Under the pieces are notes generated by a model, which was given only the letters and a program-made list of their open reading frames with translations, had not been told where the DNA came from and made no database searches. A program made the translations under genes and the position numbers. DNA of 64,000 nt. Origin: Achromobacter sp. HZ34. GTDB lineage: Bacteria > Pseudomonadota > Gammaproteobacteria > Burkholderiales > Burkholderiaceae_B. Below are positions 28,901-36,595 of this stretch, one piece after another (positions within the stretch are counted from its first letter, which is position 1; every line of letters begins with the position of its first letter). Location: positions 434,001 to 498,000 of the forward strand of contig NZ_NJIX01000004.1 in the NCBI RefSeq assembly GCF_002209485.1, in the 5' to 3' direction.

Positions 28901-29381
28901 ACAGGGCCACGTAGGGAAGCGTGCCGGCGTTCAGCGTCGGGACGGGGTCGACTGACGGCACGTAATCGCCGACGCGAAAGTAGGAGACCATATATATCGC
29001 GCCGTAGTCGGGCGATTCGGTGTCGGCTCCGGAAATCGACGCAGGGTCGATATCGCAATGATAGGGGTGCTGCTGGTCGCTGTAGCTATAGAAGGAGAGT
29101 GTCCCCGCGGTCGATAAGGGATAGATCCCATTTTGAAAAGGATCGCTCAAGGGTTGCCATGTAGCTACGGCCGGTCGGCTGCTTTCCGGCCCACCGTACG
29201 CGGAATCGAAAGGCATGGAATAGAGCGTCACCGTCTCAAACAGGAAGGCATCCTTGATGTCCGGATACTGATTGGTGTCGTGCGTGCGCCAGTCCACCCT
29301 GATACTCATGGAGACGTCGATCGGGCTTTCGGGCCGTGCGCCGGACGGCTGTACTGCCAATGAAGCTGGTTTGTCTTTCAT
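25995..29381 (-). CDS. Giant Ig-like repeat protein E (head + 3 repeat pairs + terminal domain)
   Basis: Function unknown, 1128 aa, with GAAGAA six bases before the start. The head (1-295) has SIRVDWRT...QYPDIKDAF at 26-46, SPDYG at 123-127, and YKTRVW, then a B-type unit closing FAPRIKAGS. Three A/B pairs follow; B units begin at FTERVW, FRQRVW and FTEQVW. The terminal domain begins KIYTLTPDPTPTIEMD. It is a close paralogue of the 1122-aa protein at 30288-33656; the middle pair, with VSVGLQAGDMQDQ and VTFTLQGPAEFVYD, is nearly identical even at DNA level. No signal peptide or anchor is seen. It is preceded by its own head-only partner 42 bp upstream in the same frame. Confidence 0.85.
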   Translation of the reverse strand: MKDKPASLAVQPSGARPESPIDVSMSIRVDWRTHDTNQYPDIKDAFLFETVTLYSMPFDSAYGGPESSRPAVATWQPLSDPFQNGIYPLSTAGTLSFYSYSDQQHPYHCDIDPASISGADTESPDYGAIYMVSYFRVGDYVPSVDPVPTLNAGTLPYVALYKTRVWTKPSAIITGRSGDGQHAVTNSFFETPLSVKVTDSTGSTQGTHGMAVRFEIMQGGASFDTGGYNQRLVTVSDGSASNTAAWVFSEYGTAFAPRIKAGSTAQNILIRAYSQFAVQPYYFNLTVVDRTGPADAAFVSVAEGDYQDQLESADFPIQLRAKVETKLRAPAATGTVQFVVYPAVAGQEVSALFSGSTTVSQPVEEGYVVAPTLSTANGSASPSGYTANIVCAAPESFDWDDSDPRTDATGAVARFTERVWSGRVAILRKDASKDGQTTAPGQFFASRLTATTLDAAQQAVARMLVTFTLQGPGQFDHDDDVPVEDWSQKVVTVRSDGDGLATAPRIQAVRGQEGAITVTLGCLVSDDQPVYAIKSVIPPDEGVSVGLQAGDMQDQVLDKPFAFPMSVSVKNAQGNNATAGSVTFTCQATADATGNFNGANSVTANVHDGMAIAPATLQGATLPQQTESYGYFEVAAETDHTPRPYVFRQRVWRSAHAILEPVSGGSTDNKTKPGDRFPIPVVAHVKGPNAEDIQDLLVTFTLQGPAEFVYDSSPEQVGDSEASASVRTDKHGLAQAPGIRALMQHGAVTVTANVTVAQNPLPYSLTVLPPKTDAFYVYVDPATDLQAALAAQPYASPLSVSVKTSAGDAATTGTVTFKVFNVGATAFFPKESDHTQCVAQVTNGRATTSTLSAGGITGSQSGIFRVVAYPTEFAPNDPKTDTSDQSAHFTEQVWSQKYLALTKQEGDAQHTSINQFFSAHLTVQATDQSNRNAAVAYYLVTFSIPDPTYAAFDMNDTDPDVDIVTGTSQSVTVRGSPTGFAKAPRILAGANARSFQVQAQGTVDQGASFQLTIDTAAQTKIYTLTPDPTPTIEMDADDNDFASFILKQNGVAVTTGVEVTLTIAPPGVACFSPTDPSVLSKVVTTTSRGEARHEIWSGDAAGTATVTASAQLSSDGSQKFVVGDSTLR

Positions 29382-29423
29382 GGTCGGTTCTTCACGCAGT
29401 AGCGCGTTCGGTGGTGGTGACGG

Positions 29424-30242
29424 TCAAGCCACGGTCAATGAGTAGGCCAGCGAATTCGCCGCGAAGCGCGAAGTGGCCAGCACCGTGACCGGGCCCACGG
29501 CGGGGCTGGCCTTGATCGGCGGCGAGATGGCGAGTCCTTGCTGGGAAATCACGACGGCTCTGCGGCCGTTGTCCGTGATGAAGCAGTAGCGAGTGGTCAC
29601 CCCGGAAGGATCGAACGTGACGTCGCCCTGGGTGATGTCGAAGGTGACCTGCATCCCGTCGGTGGCGCGCTGCGAGCCCGTGCTGTCCGTGGTCGTCAGG
29701 GACAGCGGCTGGAAATTTCTCTTGGGGCCTGCCGATTGATTGTTGCCGCCAGCAAATCCCAGTACAGCCGTCGCGGCATGCCACACTCGTATGGTGAAGA
29801 GGGCCACCCAGGGCACCCACCGCGGCGGGAACGGTGGACCATCCTGGACGGTAGCGGCGTGGCGTGCCGCGATATAGGCCACGCCATAATCGGGCGATAT
29901 CGAGGAATTCCCGGTAATGCTTCCCGCCGAGAAGCCATTGCAGCTTACGAGCGTTTGCCCGCTTTCTCCGGTTCCCCCCTGGGGGGATTGCAGCGTCGAT
30001 GGATAGACGGTCGCGGATGCCTCGGGGATGGCGTTGCCGGTGTAGGGCGTGGGCGCCGAGTCGAACATCAAGCCATCGATGGATGGCCAGGCGCTCTTAC
30101 CGCTCAGGGCCGTGCGAGCTTGGGCGATCAAGGTATCGAGCCGCTCACCTGAAAAAGCATCCTTGATGGCAGGATGTTGACCCGTGAATGTCTCCATGCA
30201 TATCTGAGTGCGAATCTCTCCGCTGGACAAAGCGATGGTCAT
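29424..30242 (-). CDS. Head-only paralogue of the Ig-repeat family (272 aa)
   Basis: Function unknown. The start MTIALSSGEIRTQICMETF has GAGGAAT upstream. Residues 15-30 carry the head motif CMETFTGQHPAIKDAF, SPDYG lies at 116-120, LFTIRVWHA begins one B-type Ig-like unit, and the protein ends AISPPIKASPAVGPVTV...SLTVA. It is clearly paralogous to the gene at 33752-34603: the same MTIA start, HPAIKD, SPDYGVAYIAA, WHA.TA and QVTFDI/QVFFDI regions. It has no A/B repeats, so it equals the head of the giant proteins. It lies 45 bp after one giant gene and 42 bp before another. Confidence 0.82.
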   Translation of the reverse strand: MTIALSSGEIRTQICMETFTGQHPAIKDAFSGERLDTLIAQARTALSGKSAWPSIDGLMFDSAPTPYTGNAIPEASATVYPSTLQSPQGGTGESGQTLVSCNGFSAGSITGNSSISPDYGVAYIAARHAATVQDGPPFPPRWVPWVALFTIRVWHAATAVLGFAGGNNQSAGPKRNFQPLSLTTTDSTGSQRATDGMQVTFDITQGDVTFDPSGVTTRYCFITDNGRRAVVISQQGLAISPPIKASPAVGPVTVLATSRFAANSLAYSLTVA

Positions 30243-30287
30243 GGCAATTCCTCGTGGACGATGATGGGGTGGCCTGGCAGCCCTCGG

Positions 30288-33200
30288 TCAATTGCCGACA
30301 GTGATCTTCATCTGACCGTCGGTGGACTGCACGTTCGTCGCCGTCAGGGTCACCGTGCCCAGGTTCTCGCCGGCATACAGAAGGATCGAAGCTTCGCCCG
30401 TTTCGGTCGTCGTGACGGGAGGCGCCGTCGTCACGCTGGGGTCGGTCGGGCTGAAGCTGACGATGCCGGCCTGGTCCAGCGAAAAGGTCACCACTTTCCC
30501 ACCGACACCCCTGGCGCTGCTGTCCTGCAGCGTGAAAATGGCCATGTTGCTGCCATCGGGCGGAATCTTCTTCTGCGCCGCGTCGGGTTTCAGTGTGTAG
30601 AGCTTCTGTTGCGGTGGCGTGCCGTCTACCGTGAGCTGGAAGGTGGCGCCCTGGTCGACCGTGCCTTGCGCCTGGACCTGGAAGCTGGCGGCGGTGGCGC
30701 CCGCAAGGATGCGTGGCGCCGTCGCGATGCCGTTGGGTCCACCGCGCACCTGCACCGATTGAGACGACCCTGAAACGATGCTCACGTCCGGATCGGTGTC
30801 GGTAAGGTCGAACGTCGCCAGCGTGGAATCGGAGATACTGAAGTTCACCAGGTAGTCGCCCACCGGCATATTGCGATTGCTCTGGTCGGTCACCTTGACC
30901 GTCGGATGTGCAGGAAAGAATTGGTTGATGCCAGCATGCTGCGCATCCCCATCCTGCTTCGCCAGGGTGACATATTTCGCGGCCCACACTCTTTCAATGA
31001 AGTGCGCGGTCTGGTCGCTGTCATCGTTCAGCGGGTCGTCGGGGACTTCGTTGCTGGGGTAGGCGACCACCCTGAAGATGCCGAACGGTGCGCCCGGCAC
31101 ACCGCCGGCGCTCAGGGTCGTCGTCGTGGCCCGCCCATCCGTGACCTGGGCGACGCATAGGTTGCGGTCGTTTTCCTTGGGAAAAAAGCCGGTTGCGCCA
31201 ACAGGGAAGATCTTGAACGTGACGGAGCCCGTGGTCGCCGCGCTACCGTCAGGATTCTTTACGGACACCGCCAGCGGCACGGCAAAAGGCTGAGCGGCCA
31301 ACGCGGCTTGAAGATCGGTCGCCGGATCGGCATAGACATAGGTCGCCTTGGTCAACGGCGGCAGCAAGGTCAGGTTGAATGGCAACGGCGTCTGAGCCAC
31401 GGTGGCGTCGGCGGTCACGATGATCGGATCGCTGTCGGCCTCGATCTGGGCCGCCGCTTCCGCCCTGATGGCCGGCGCTGCGGCTATGCCATGCGCGTCG
31501 CTGCGCACGGTGGCTGAAGTGGCGGTGTCGTCGGGCTGCTTCTGGAAATCGTCGTAGACGAATTCAGCGGGACCCTGCAGCGTGAACGTGACCAGCAGAT
31601 CCTGTATGTCCTCGGCGTCAGGCCCCGCGACGTAGGCGACCACGGGGATGGGAAACAGCTCGCCTGGCTTGGTCTTGTTATCGGGTGTCCCGCCGCTTAC
31701 CTGGCTCAGCACTGCATGCCTGGCCCGCCATACGCGCTGCCGGAAGACAGGGGGCAGCTGGGTATGGGCCGTCGCGGCCGCTACTTCGAAGTAGCCATAG
31801 GTCGCATGTTGCTGCACGACGCTGTCGCCCTGCAGCGTCGCCGGCGCAATGGCTGAGCCATCCTGGACATCCACGGTGGCCGACGCGGTCCCCTTGAAAC
31901 TGCCCGTTGCATCGGCGGTGTCCTTGCATGTGAAGGTGACCTGGCCCGCGGTGGCGTTTGCGCCTTTGGCGTTCTTGACGCTGACGCTCATGGGGTTGGC
32001 GAAGGGCATGCCAAGGATCTGGTCCTGCATGTCGCCCGCTGCCAGGCCGACGGAGACACCCTCGTCCGGTGGAATGGCCGAGATCAACGTGTATGTCGGC
32101 GTGTAGTTGGATACAGGGCAACTGATGGTGACGCCTATGTCACCCTCTTGCCCGCTCAGTGCCTGGATGCGGGGGGCGGTCGCCAGGCCATCGCTGTTCG
32201 TGCGAACAATGACGAGTTTCTGGCTCCAGGCCTGCACAGGGACGCTGTCGTCGTTATCGAATTGGCCTGGCCCCTGCAGCGTGAACGTGACCGCCATTCG
32301 ATCGACGCCGTTGTGGTTGGCGTCCTGGGCGGTAGCGGTCAGGCGGTTGGGGAAGAACTGTCCTGGTGCAGTGGTTTGCCCGTTCTTGCTGTCGTCGCGA
32401 CTGAGAAGCGCAGCCTTGCCGGCCCACACCCGTTCGGTGTAACGGCCGACCGCGCCGGAGGTGTCGGTGCGCGGATCCTCATCTTCAATGTCAAAGGTAT
32501 CGGGATAGGCGCAGATGATATTGGAGGTGTAGCCAGAGGCGGGCGTCGCCGTTATTACGGCGGTCAACAAGGTGGGCGCTTCGGCGTAGCCTTCGACGAC
32601 GTCCGCCGAAACAGTGGCCGTGCCGACATTTCCGAAGACGGCCGAGAGTGGCTGACCGTCAGCCCCAGGGTAAGCCGTGAACACGATCTTCCCGGTCTGC
32701 GCCGGCTGCATGTATTGGTTCTGCACTTTGGCCACCAGCGGTAAAGCAAAGCCTCCGGGTGCGGTGACGTCTTGGTAGTCGCCCTCGAATACGGCGACAA
32801 AGGCGGCATCCGTGGGGCCCAGCTTATCGACCGCGTGCAGTTCGAAGTAGAACGGTTGGGCAGCGAACGGCGAGGATGCCCGGATCTTTATGGATCCGAC
32901 CGTGATGCCCGCCTTGATCCGGGGGGCGAAAGCGGTACCGTGCTCCGAGAAAACCTGCGCGCTGGTTGCTGTTACCGTTGCCAGGCGCTGGATATATCCG
33001 CCCGCATCGAAGGTGGCATCGCCCTCGACAATATCGAAGCGCACAGGAACACCATGGGTGCCCTGTATCGATCCCTGGCTATCCACGACATAGGCGCTGA
33101 GCGGCGTTTCGAAGAAGCGCCCGCATGCGGCATTCTGCCCGTCACCGTTGCGGCTCTTGATAACGGCGGAGGCTGTCTTCCAGACACGGAGTTCGAATAG

Positions 33201-33656
33201 CGCTACATACGGGAGCAGATCCGCCGATAGCGGCGAGGACATGATTTGCTGGTCCCCGTCCTGGGCGCAGACGAATGCCGTGCCGTAATCCGGAGATTCA
33301 ATGCTGTTGCCAGTGATGTCCCTTGCCCAGATCGGGGTGTATTGCGGCTGTCTCAGTTCCTGGTTATTCGTAGTGGCCACGGCGGTCGATAGCGGATACA
33401 CGCCATTGCCAAAGGGGTCGGCCAGAAAGCGCCAAAGCATCCGCGTATGCATTCCCCACAGGGTCTGGCCCGTGGCGGCCGTGCAACCCCGGATCCAGAG
33501 TTGCGCAAATTGATCCTTGAAAAGGTGGTGTATCTGGGGATGCTGATCTACTTGATGTACCGCCCAATCGATGCGGGCGGATACCAGCCCGCCGTTTAGC
33601 GGATCCGGCGACGCAACCGCGGAGGATGGGTCGGATGTTGTATGGTCTTTTTTCAT
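30288..33656 (-). CDS. Giant Ig-like repeat protein G (head + 3 repeat pairs + terminal domain)
   Basis: Function unknown. The start at 33656 (MKKDHTTSDPSSAVAS) matches the MKDKP start of the paralogue at 25995-29381; the frame is open to 33755 but would then overlap the upstream gene. The 1122-aa product has the head (VSARIDWAVH...QHPQIHHLF, SPDYG at 121-125, FELRVW), three A/B pairs (B units at YTERVW, FRQRVW, FIERVW) and a terminal domain starting KLYTLKPDAAQKKIPPDGS, with VVTFSL and ASILLYAGENLGTVTLTATN typical of invasin-like Ig folds. No export signal is present. By eye the region is less G+C-rich than the flanks. Confidence 0.85.
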   Translation of the reverse strand: MKKDHTTSDPSSAVASPDPLNGGLVSARIDWAVHQVDQHPQIHHLFKDQFAQLWIRGCTAATGQTLWGMHTRMLWRFLADPFGNGVYPLSTAVATTNNQELRQPQYTPIWARDITGNSIESPDYGTAFVCAQDGDQQIMSSPLSADLLPYVALFELRVWKTASAVIKSRNGDGQNAACGRFFETPLSAYVVDSQGSIQGTHGVPVRFDIVEGDATFDAGGYIQRLATVTATSAQVFSEHGTAFAPRIKAGITVGSIKIRASSPFAAQPFYFELHAVDKLGPTDAAFVAVFEGDYQDVTAPGGFALPLVAKVQNQYMQPAQTGKIVFTAYPGADGQPLSAVFGNVGTATVSADVVEGYAEAPTLLTAVITATPASGYTSNIICAYPDTFDIEDEDPRTDTSGAVGRYTERVWAGKAALLSRDDSKNGQTTAPGQFFPNRLTATAQDANHNGVDRMAVTFTLQGPGQFDNDDSVPVQAWSQKLVIVRTNSDGLATAPRIQALSGQEGDIGVTISCPVSNYTPTYTLISAIPPDEGVSVGLAAGDMQDQILGMPFANPMSVSVKNAKGANATAGQVTFTCKDTADATGSFKGTASATVDVQDGSAIAPATLQGDSVVQQHATYGYFEVAAATAHTQLPPVFRQRVWRARHAVLSQVSGGTPDNKTKPGELFPIPVVAYVAGPDAEDIQDLLVTFTLQGPAEFVYDDFQKQPDDTATSATVRSDAHGIAAAPAIRAEAAAQIEADSDPIIVTADATVAQTPLPFNLTLLPPLTKATYVYADPATDLQAALAAQPFAVPLAVSVKNPDGSAATTGSVTFKIFPVGATGFFPKENDRNLCVAQVTDGRATTTTLSAGGVPGAPFGIFRVVAYPSNEVPDDPLNDDSDQTAHFIERVWAAKYVTLAKQDGDAQHAGINQFFPAHPTVKVTDQSNRNMPVGDYLVNFSISDSTLATFDLTDTDPDVSIVSGSSQSVQVRGGPNGIATAPRILAGATAASFQVQAQGTVDQGATFQLTVDGTPPQQKLYTLKPDAAQKKIPPDGSNMAIFTLQDSSARGVGGKVVTFSLDQAGIVSFSPTDPSVTTAPPVTTTETGEASILLYAGENLGTVTLTATNVQSTDGQMKITVGN

Positions 33657-33751
33657 GGGGCGTTCTTTCGTTGGCAGCATTGGCGATAGTCGGTGTGCCG
33701 ATATCCACCGCGCGACGCGCGCTACGGTGCCGGCGGCTTGCGAACCCGGCG

Positions 33752-34603
33752 TCATGCCACGGTCAGCGCGTAGCTCACGCCATTGCCTGCAATGCGCGAT
33801 GTACCGATGACCTCGAAGGATCCGGTGAGGGCGCCCGCCTTGACCGGCGGTGAGATGGCGACGCCCTCCTGTGAGATGACGATGGCTCTACGGCCTTCTT
33901 CGACGATCTGGCAGTAACGCGTGGTGACCCCGGACGCATCGAAAATCGCATCGGTATTCCCGACGATGTCGAAGAACACCTGCATGCCATTGACGGCCCG
34001 CTGTGAGCCGGCGCTGTCCGTGGTGATCATGGATAGTGGGATGGCAAAGTTTCTGAAGGGCGCGGTTGTTTGCTGATTGCCGTTTGCGTAGGTCAGCATC
34101 GCCGTCGGCGCGTGCCAGATTCGAATCGTGAAGAGCGCCGTCCAAGGTATGCATTGCGGTGAAATCGGCATCCCGGGAACGGTGAAATTCTCATATGCCG
34201 CGATGTAGGCAACGCCGTAGTCCGGCGATATCGGACTGGCGTCGATAATTTTCTCCGCGGTGAACCCGGTGCAGGTGATGGCGGTTTGCCCCGTCTCCGA
34301 ACGACCGCCGCTGGCGCGTGACGATATCAAGTCCGGCGTCACCGTCGCGCCTGCATCGGGAACCATGTCCTGGGAATAGGGATTGATCGCCGGAACGAAG
34401 TTGACGAATTCCGGCAACGGCGGCATGTAGGGACCCCAAAGGGCGTAGCGGGCGAGCGCTACCAATGGCGCGATCGGTTCGCCCACGAAGTGATCCTTGA
34501 TCGCCGGATGCGTGCCATCGAATTCCTCCATGCAAACTCGAATGCAAATATTCCCCTTGCCTGGATTCAGGTCACCTGGGTCGGCGTGCGACGCGATGGT
34601 CAT
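33752..34603 (-). CDS. Head-only paralogue of the Ig-repeat family (283 aa), first gene of the cluster
   Basis: Function unknown. It starts MTIASHADPGDLNPGKGNIC with AAAGGAAG just upstream. The head motif CMEEFDGTHPAIKDHF is at 24-39, SPDYGVAYIAAY at 126-137, and LFTIRIWHAPTAML opens a single B-type unit closing AISPPVKAG. It is the closest relative of the gene at 29424-30242. Being first, it should follow the cluster promoter. No signal peptide is seen: the N-terminus is polar (ASHADPGDLNPGKG). Confidence 0.82.
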   Translation of the reverse strand: MTIASHADPGDLNPGKGNICIRVCMEEFDGTHPAIKDHFVGEPIAPLVALARYALWGPYMPPLPEFVNFVPAINPYSQDMVPDAGATVTPDLISSRASGGRSETGQTAITCTGFTAEKIIDASPISPDYGVAYIAAYENFTVPGMPISPQCIPWTALFTIRIWHAPTAMLTYANGNQQTTAPFRNFAIPLSMITTDSAGSQRAVNGMQVFFDIVGNTDAIFDASGVTTRYCQIVEEGRRAIVISQEGVAISPPVKAGALTGSFEVIGTSRIAGNGVSYALTVA

Positions 34604-34743
34604 GAGAGCTTCCTTTGCGGGTGTGCATAGGTCAGGATTGTGTCGTCACCGCCTCGGTTGTTAGGAGTAATCACTAGTAACGTTCTGATGCGCGGATAGT
34701 GGCTAATTGACTAGGTCGGACACCATCCGCGCCGTGCAAACGC
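34604..34743 (-). other. Leader region of the Ig-repeat cluster
   Basis: AT-richer than its surroundings and without a gene. It must contain the promoter for the eight-gene cluster, but no clear -35/-10 pair stands out. Small palindromes are present: CTAATTGACTAG (near 34704-34715) and ACTAGT (near 34673). Together with 34744-34939 it forms the 336-bp gap between the cluster and the porin gene. Confidence 0.4.
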
Positions 34744-34777
34744 AAAAAAGCCGCGAGCAGAAATTCTGCTCGCGGCT
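34744..34777 (-). terminator. Rho-independent terminator of the first porin gene
   Basis: A perfect 12-bp stem AGCCGCGAGCAG / CTGCTCGCGGCT with an AAATT loop; on the minus strand it is followed by six T. It lies 163 bp after the porin stop. The stem is identical to that of the second porin's terminator (37735-37764). Confidence 0.9.
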
Positions 34778-34939
34778 CCGCGGTAAGGCAGGAAATGACG
34801 CTTTGCTGGAGACGCCGGTCCCTGTTCGGCTACCGCTGTAACCCGTGCCGCGCGCGACCAGCCGGGCTGGTTGTCACTCCCCGGATCGAACGGAATACGA
34901 TCCGGACAGGCGGGCCGCGCGAAGGCGTCGGGGCGCTAC
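34778..34939 (-). other. Long conserved 3' untranslated region of porin 1
   Basis: About 160 nt between the porin stop and its terminator, closely matched by the same interval after the second porin (37765-37925). Shared blocks include CGCGGTAAGGCAGGAAAT.ACG, CTTTGCTGGAGACGCCGGTC and CTACCGCTGTAACCCGTGCC. No reading frame is conserved in it. A 3'UTR-derived small RNA is possible. Confidence 0.5.
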
Positions 34940-36055
34940 TTAGAAGCGGTGGCGTATGCCCGTGGCCACCACCGTGTCGGTGACGCCGTCATGGAAGGCG
35001 TAGTTGTTGGCGTACGAGGCATACGCGTACAGGTTGGTGCGCTTGGACAGGTTGTAGGTGATGCCGGCGGCATACACGTTGAACGTCTTGTCGTCACCCG
35101 TCAGCTTGCTGTTGTTGGGATCGGCACGCTGCCAGGATCCGAACACCGACGTAACGGCACCCACCGGCACGGTCACGCCCAGCAAGGTGGACGTGGCGGT
35201 GAAGCCGTTGGCATTGCGATACGTACCGAAGTCCTTGTAATCACCGCCGGGAGACGTGGCCAGCGATTGGCCGATGAACCAGCCGTCGCGCGTCTGGCTG
35301 ACCGCCGCCGCGATCTTGACCACTTCGAAATCGTAGTAGCCGCCCAAGGCGTATTGCGTGGGACGCGCGGAGTTCTTGCCGCCGACCGCATCGTCGGTGG
35401 GGTTCAGGCGGTCATACGATGCGGCCAGGAACAAGGGGCCGTTGCTGTACGAAAGGCCGGTGGTGATCTCGCGGTCGTTGCCACCGGTGTTGAACTTGCC
35501 GGAGCCGTCGGCCAGGGTGTCGTCGGCGTTGAAGGAGTAACCCAGGCCGAACTTGAAGCCGTTGATGGTGGGGGTTTGATACAGCACCAGGTTGTCCACA
35601 CGCATCGTGTTCATGGCGCCGAACGTCGTGCCCATATTGGCCGAGTTGTAGCTGATGCCGAAGGGATCGATCTGGCCGAACAGCTTGGAAGCCATATTGG
35701 TCTGGCGGCCGAATTCCAGGCGGCCCCACGAGCGCGAATCCAGGCCCAGCGTGGCCTGGCGGCCGAACAGGCGGCTGTTCTGGGCCATCTTGCCGTTGTT
35801 GGCGGTGAAGCCGTTTTCCAACGTGAAGACCGCCGACAGGCCATCGCCCAGGTCTTCCACACCGCGCAGGCCCCAACGGGAGCCGCTGGACGTGCCGGAC
35901 ATTTCGCTGAAGCGCGAGGCATGGAAGCCGTCGCCGCGCACGCGCTCGTAGCCTACGCCGAGGTCGATCAGGCCGTACAGGGTAACGGCGGTTTCCGCGT
36001 GCGCAACACCGGCACATGCCGCCGTGAGGGCCACGGCGAGTAGGGTCTTTTTCAT
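34940..36055 (-). CDS. Outer membrane porin (Gram-negative OmpC-like, betaproteobacterial type), copy 1
   Basis: Trimeric general diffusion porin, 371 aa from the ATG at 36055. The signal peptide is MKKTLLAVALTAACAGVAHA, and the mature protein begins ETAVTLYGLIDLGVGYERV, the typical first strand. The sequence contains SRWGLRGVEDLGDGLSAVFTLENGF and SRLFGRQATLGLDS, both family hallmarks of the constriction-loop region, and ends in the aromatic C-terminal signal IRHRF. The length equals that of copy 2 at 37926-39041. It is paired with a DUF4148 gene and a LysR gene upstream. Confidence 0.95.
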   Translation of the reverse strand: MKKTLLAVALTAACAGVAHAETAVTLYGLIDLGVGYERVRGDGFHASRFSEMSGTSSGSRWGLRGVEDLGDGLSAVFTLENGFTANNGKMAQNSRLFGRQATLGLDSRSWGRLEFGRQTNMASKLFGQIDPFGISYNSANMGTTFGAMNTMRVDNLVLYQTPTINGFKFGLGYSFNADDTLADGSGKFNTGGNDREITTGLSYSNGPLFLAASYDRLNPTDDAVGGKNSARPTQYALGGYYDFEVVKIAAAVSQTRDGWFIGQSLATSPGGDYKDFGTYRNANGFTATSTLLGVTVPVGAVTSVFGSWQRADPNNSKLTGDDKTFNVYAAGITYNLSKRTNLYAYASYANNYAFHDGVTDTVVATGIRHRF

Positions 36056-36316
36056 GCTTTTCTCAAAATCGAAAGGAGGGAAACGAGGCTTCGATCCACG
36101 CGGAACCGAATACGAGCGCAAGTTTCAATTCTTTTCGATGATGGAAAAAGCGTAAATGTGGCGAACAGCTTCCCGTAGATGCAAGGATGGGGGCCGTTGC
36201 CGGCCTCGCCAGCGGTTCTTGGCCAGCCAGGCCTCATTCCTTTCCCTGCTGTCGTATTGCCACGGCGCGAGGCAACTTACGGCGGCGCAGGAGCGCAGCA
36301 GGACCACACTGCGGCG

Positions 36317-36595
36317 TCATTTCCGCTGCGGCGGGTAATCCAGTTCACCGAAGGTGTATTGGCCGCTGGCCTTCGCTTCGGCCAGTTCCTGCTCGACCTG
36401 CGCCCGGGTCTTGGCGGCGGCGGTGGTCGCGCGCGGCGCCGCCGTCTGCGGCACCGATGTTTCCTGGGCCCGTGCGGGTGCCAAAGGAACAATCTGCGCG
36501 GGCGCGTCGGGATCTTGCGGCGGGGTGAATGCGAAAGCCGTGGAGGCGCTGATCAACAGGGCGCCGGCGGCCAGGGCCAGAGGGGCAATCTTCAT
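36317..36595 (-). CDS. Small exported DUF4148-type protein (92 aa)
   Basis: Unknown function. The start at 36595 (MKIAPLALAAGALLISASTAFA) gives a signal peptide and has AGGAAAAGAAG directly upstream; the frame is open to 36784 but the added 63 residues look non-coding. The mature part is Pro/Ala/Thr-rich (FTPPQDPDAPAQIVPLAPAR) and ends with TRAQVEQELAEAKASGQYTF and YPPQR, which resembles the DUF4148 family common in Burkholderiales. It lies between porin 1 and LysR 1 and has no counterpart in the second porin/LysR unit. Confidence 0.75.
   Translation of the reverse strand: MKIAPLALAAGALLISASTAFAFTPPQDPDAPAQIVPLAPARAQETSVPQTAAPRATTAAAKTRAQVEQELAEAKASGQYTFGELDYPPQRK

Noticed and set aside
18537-34603. 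Phage tail or contractile injection structure
   Set aside because: No tube, sheath, baseplate or lysis gene is present, and RCC1 plus Ig repeats alone do not define such a particle.
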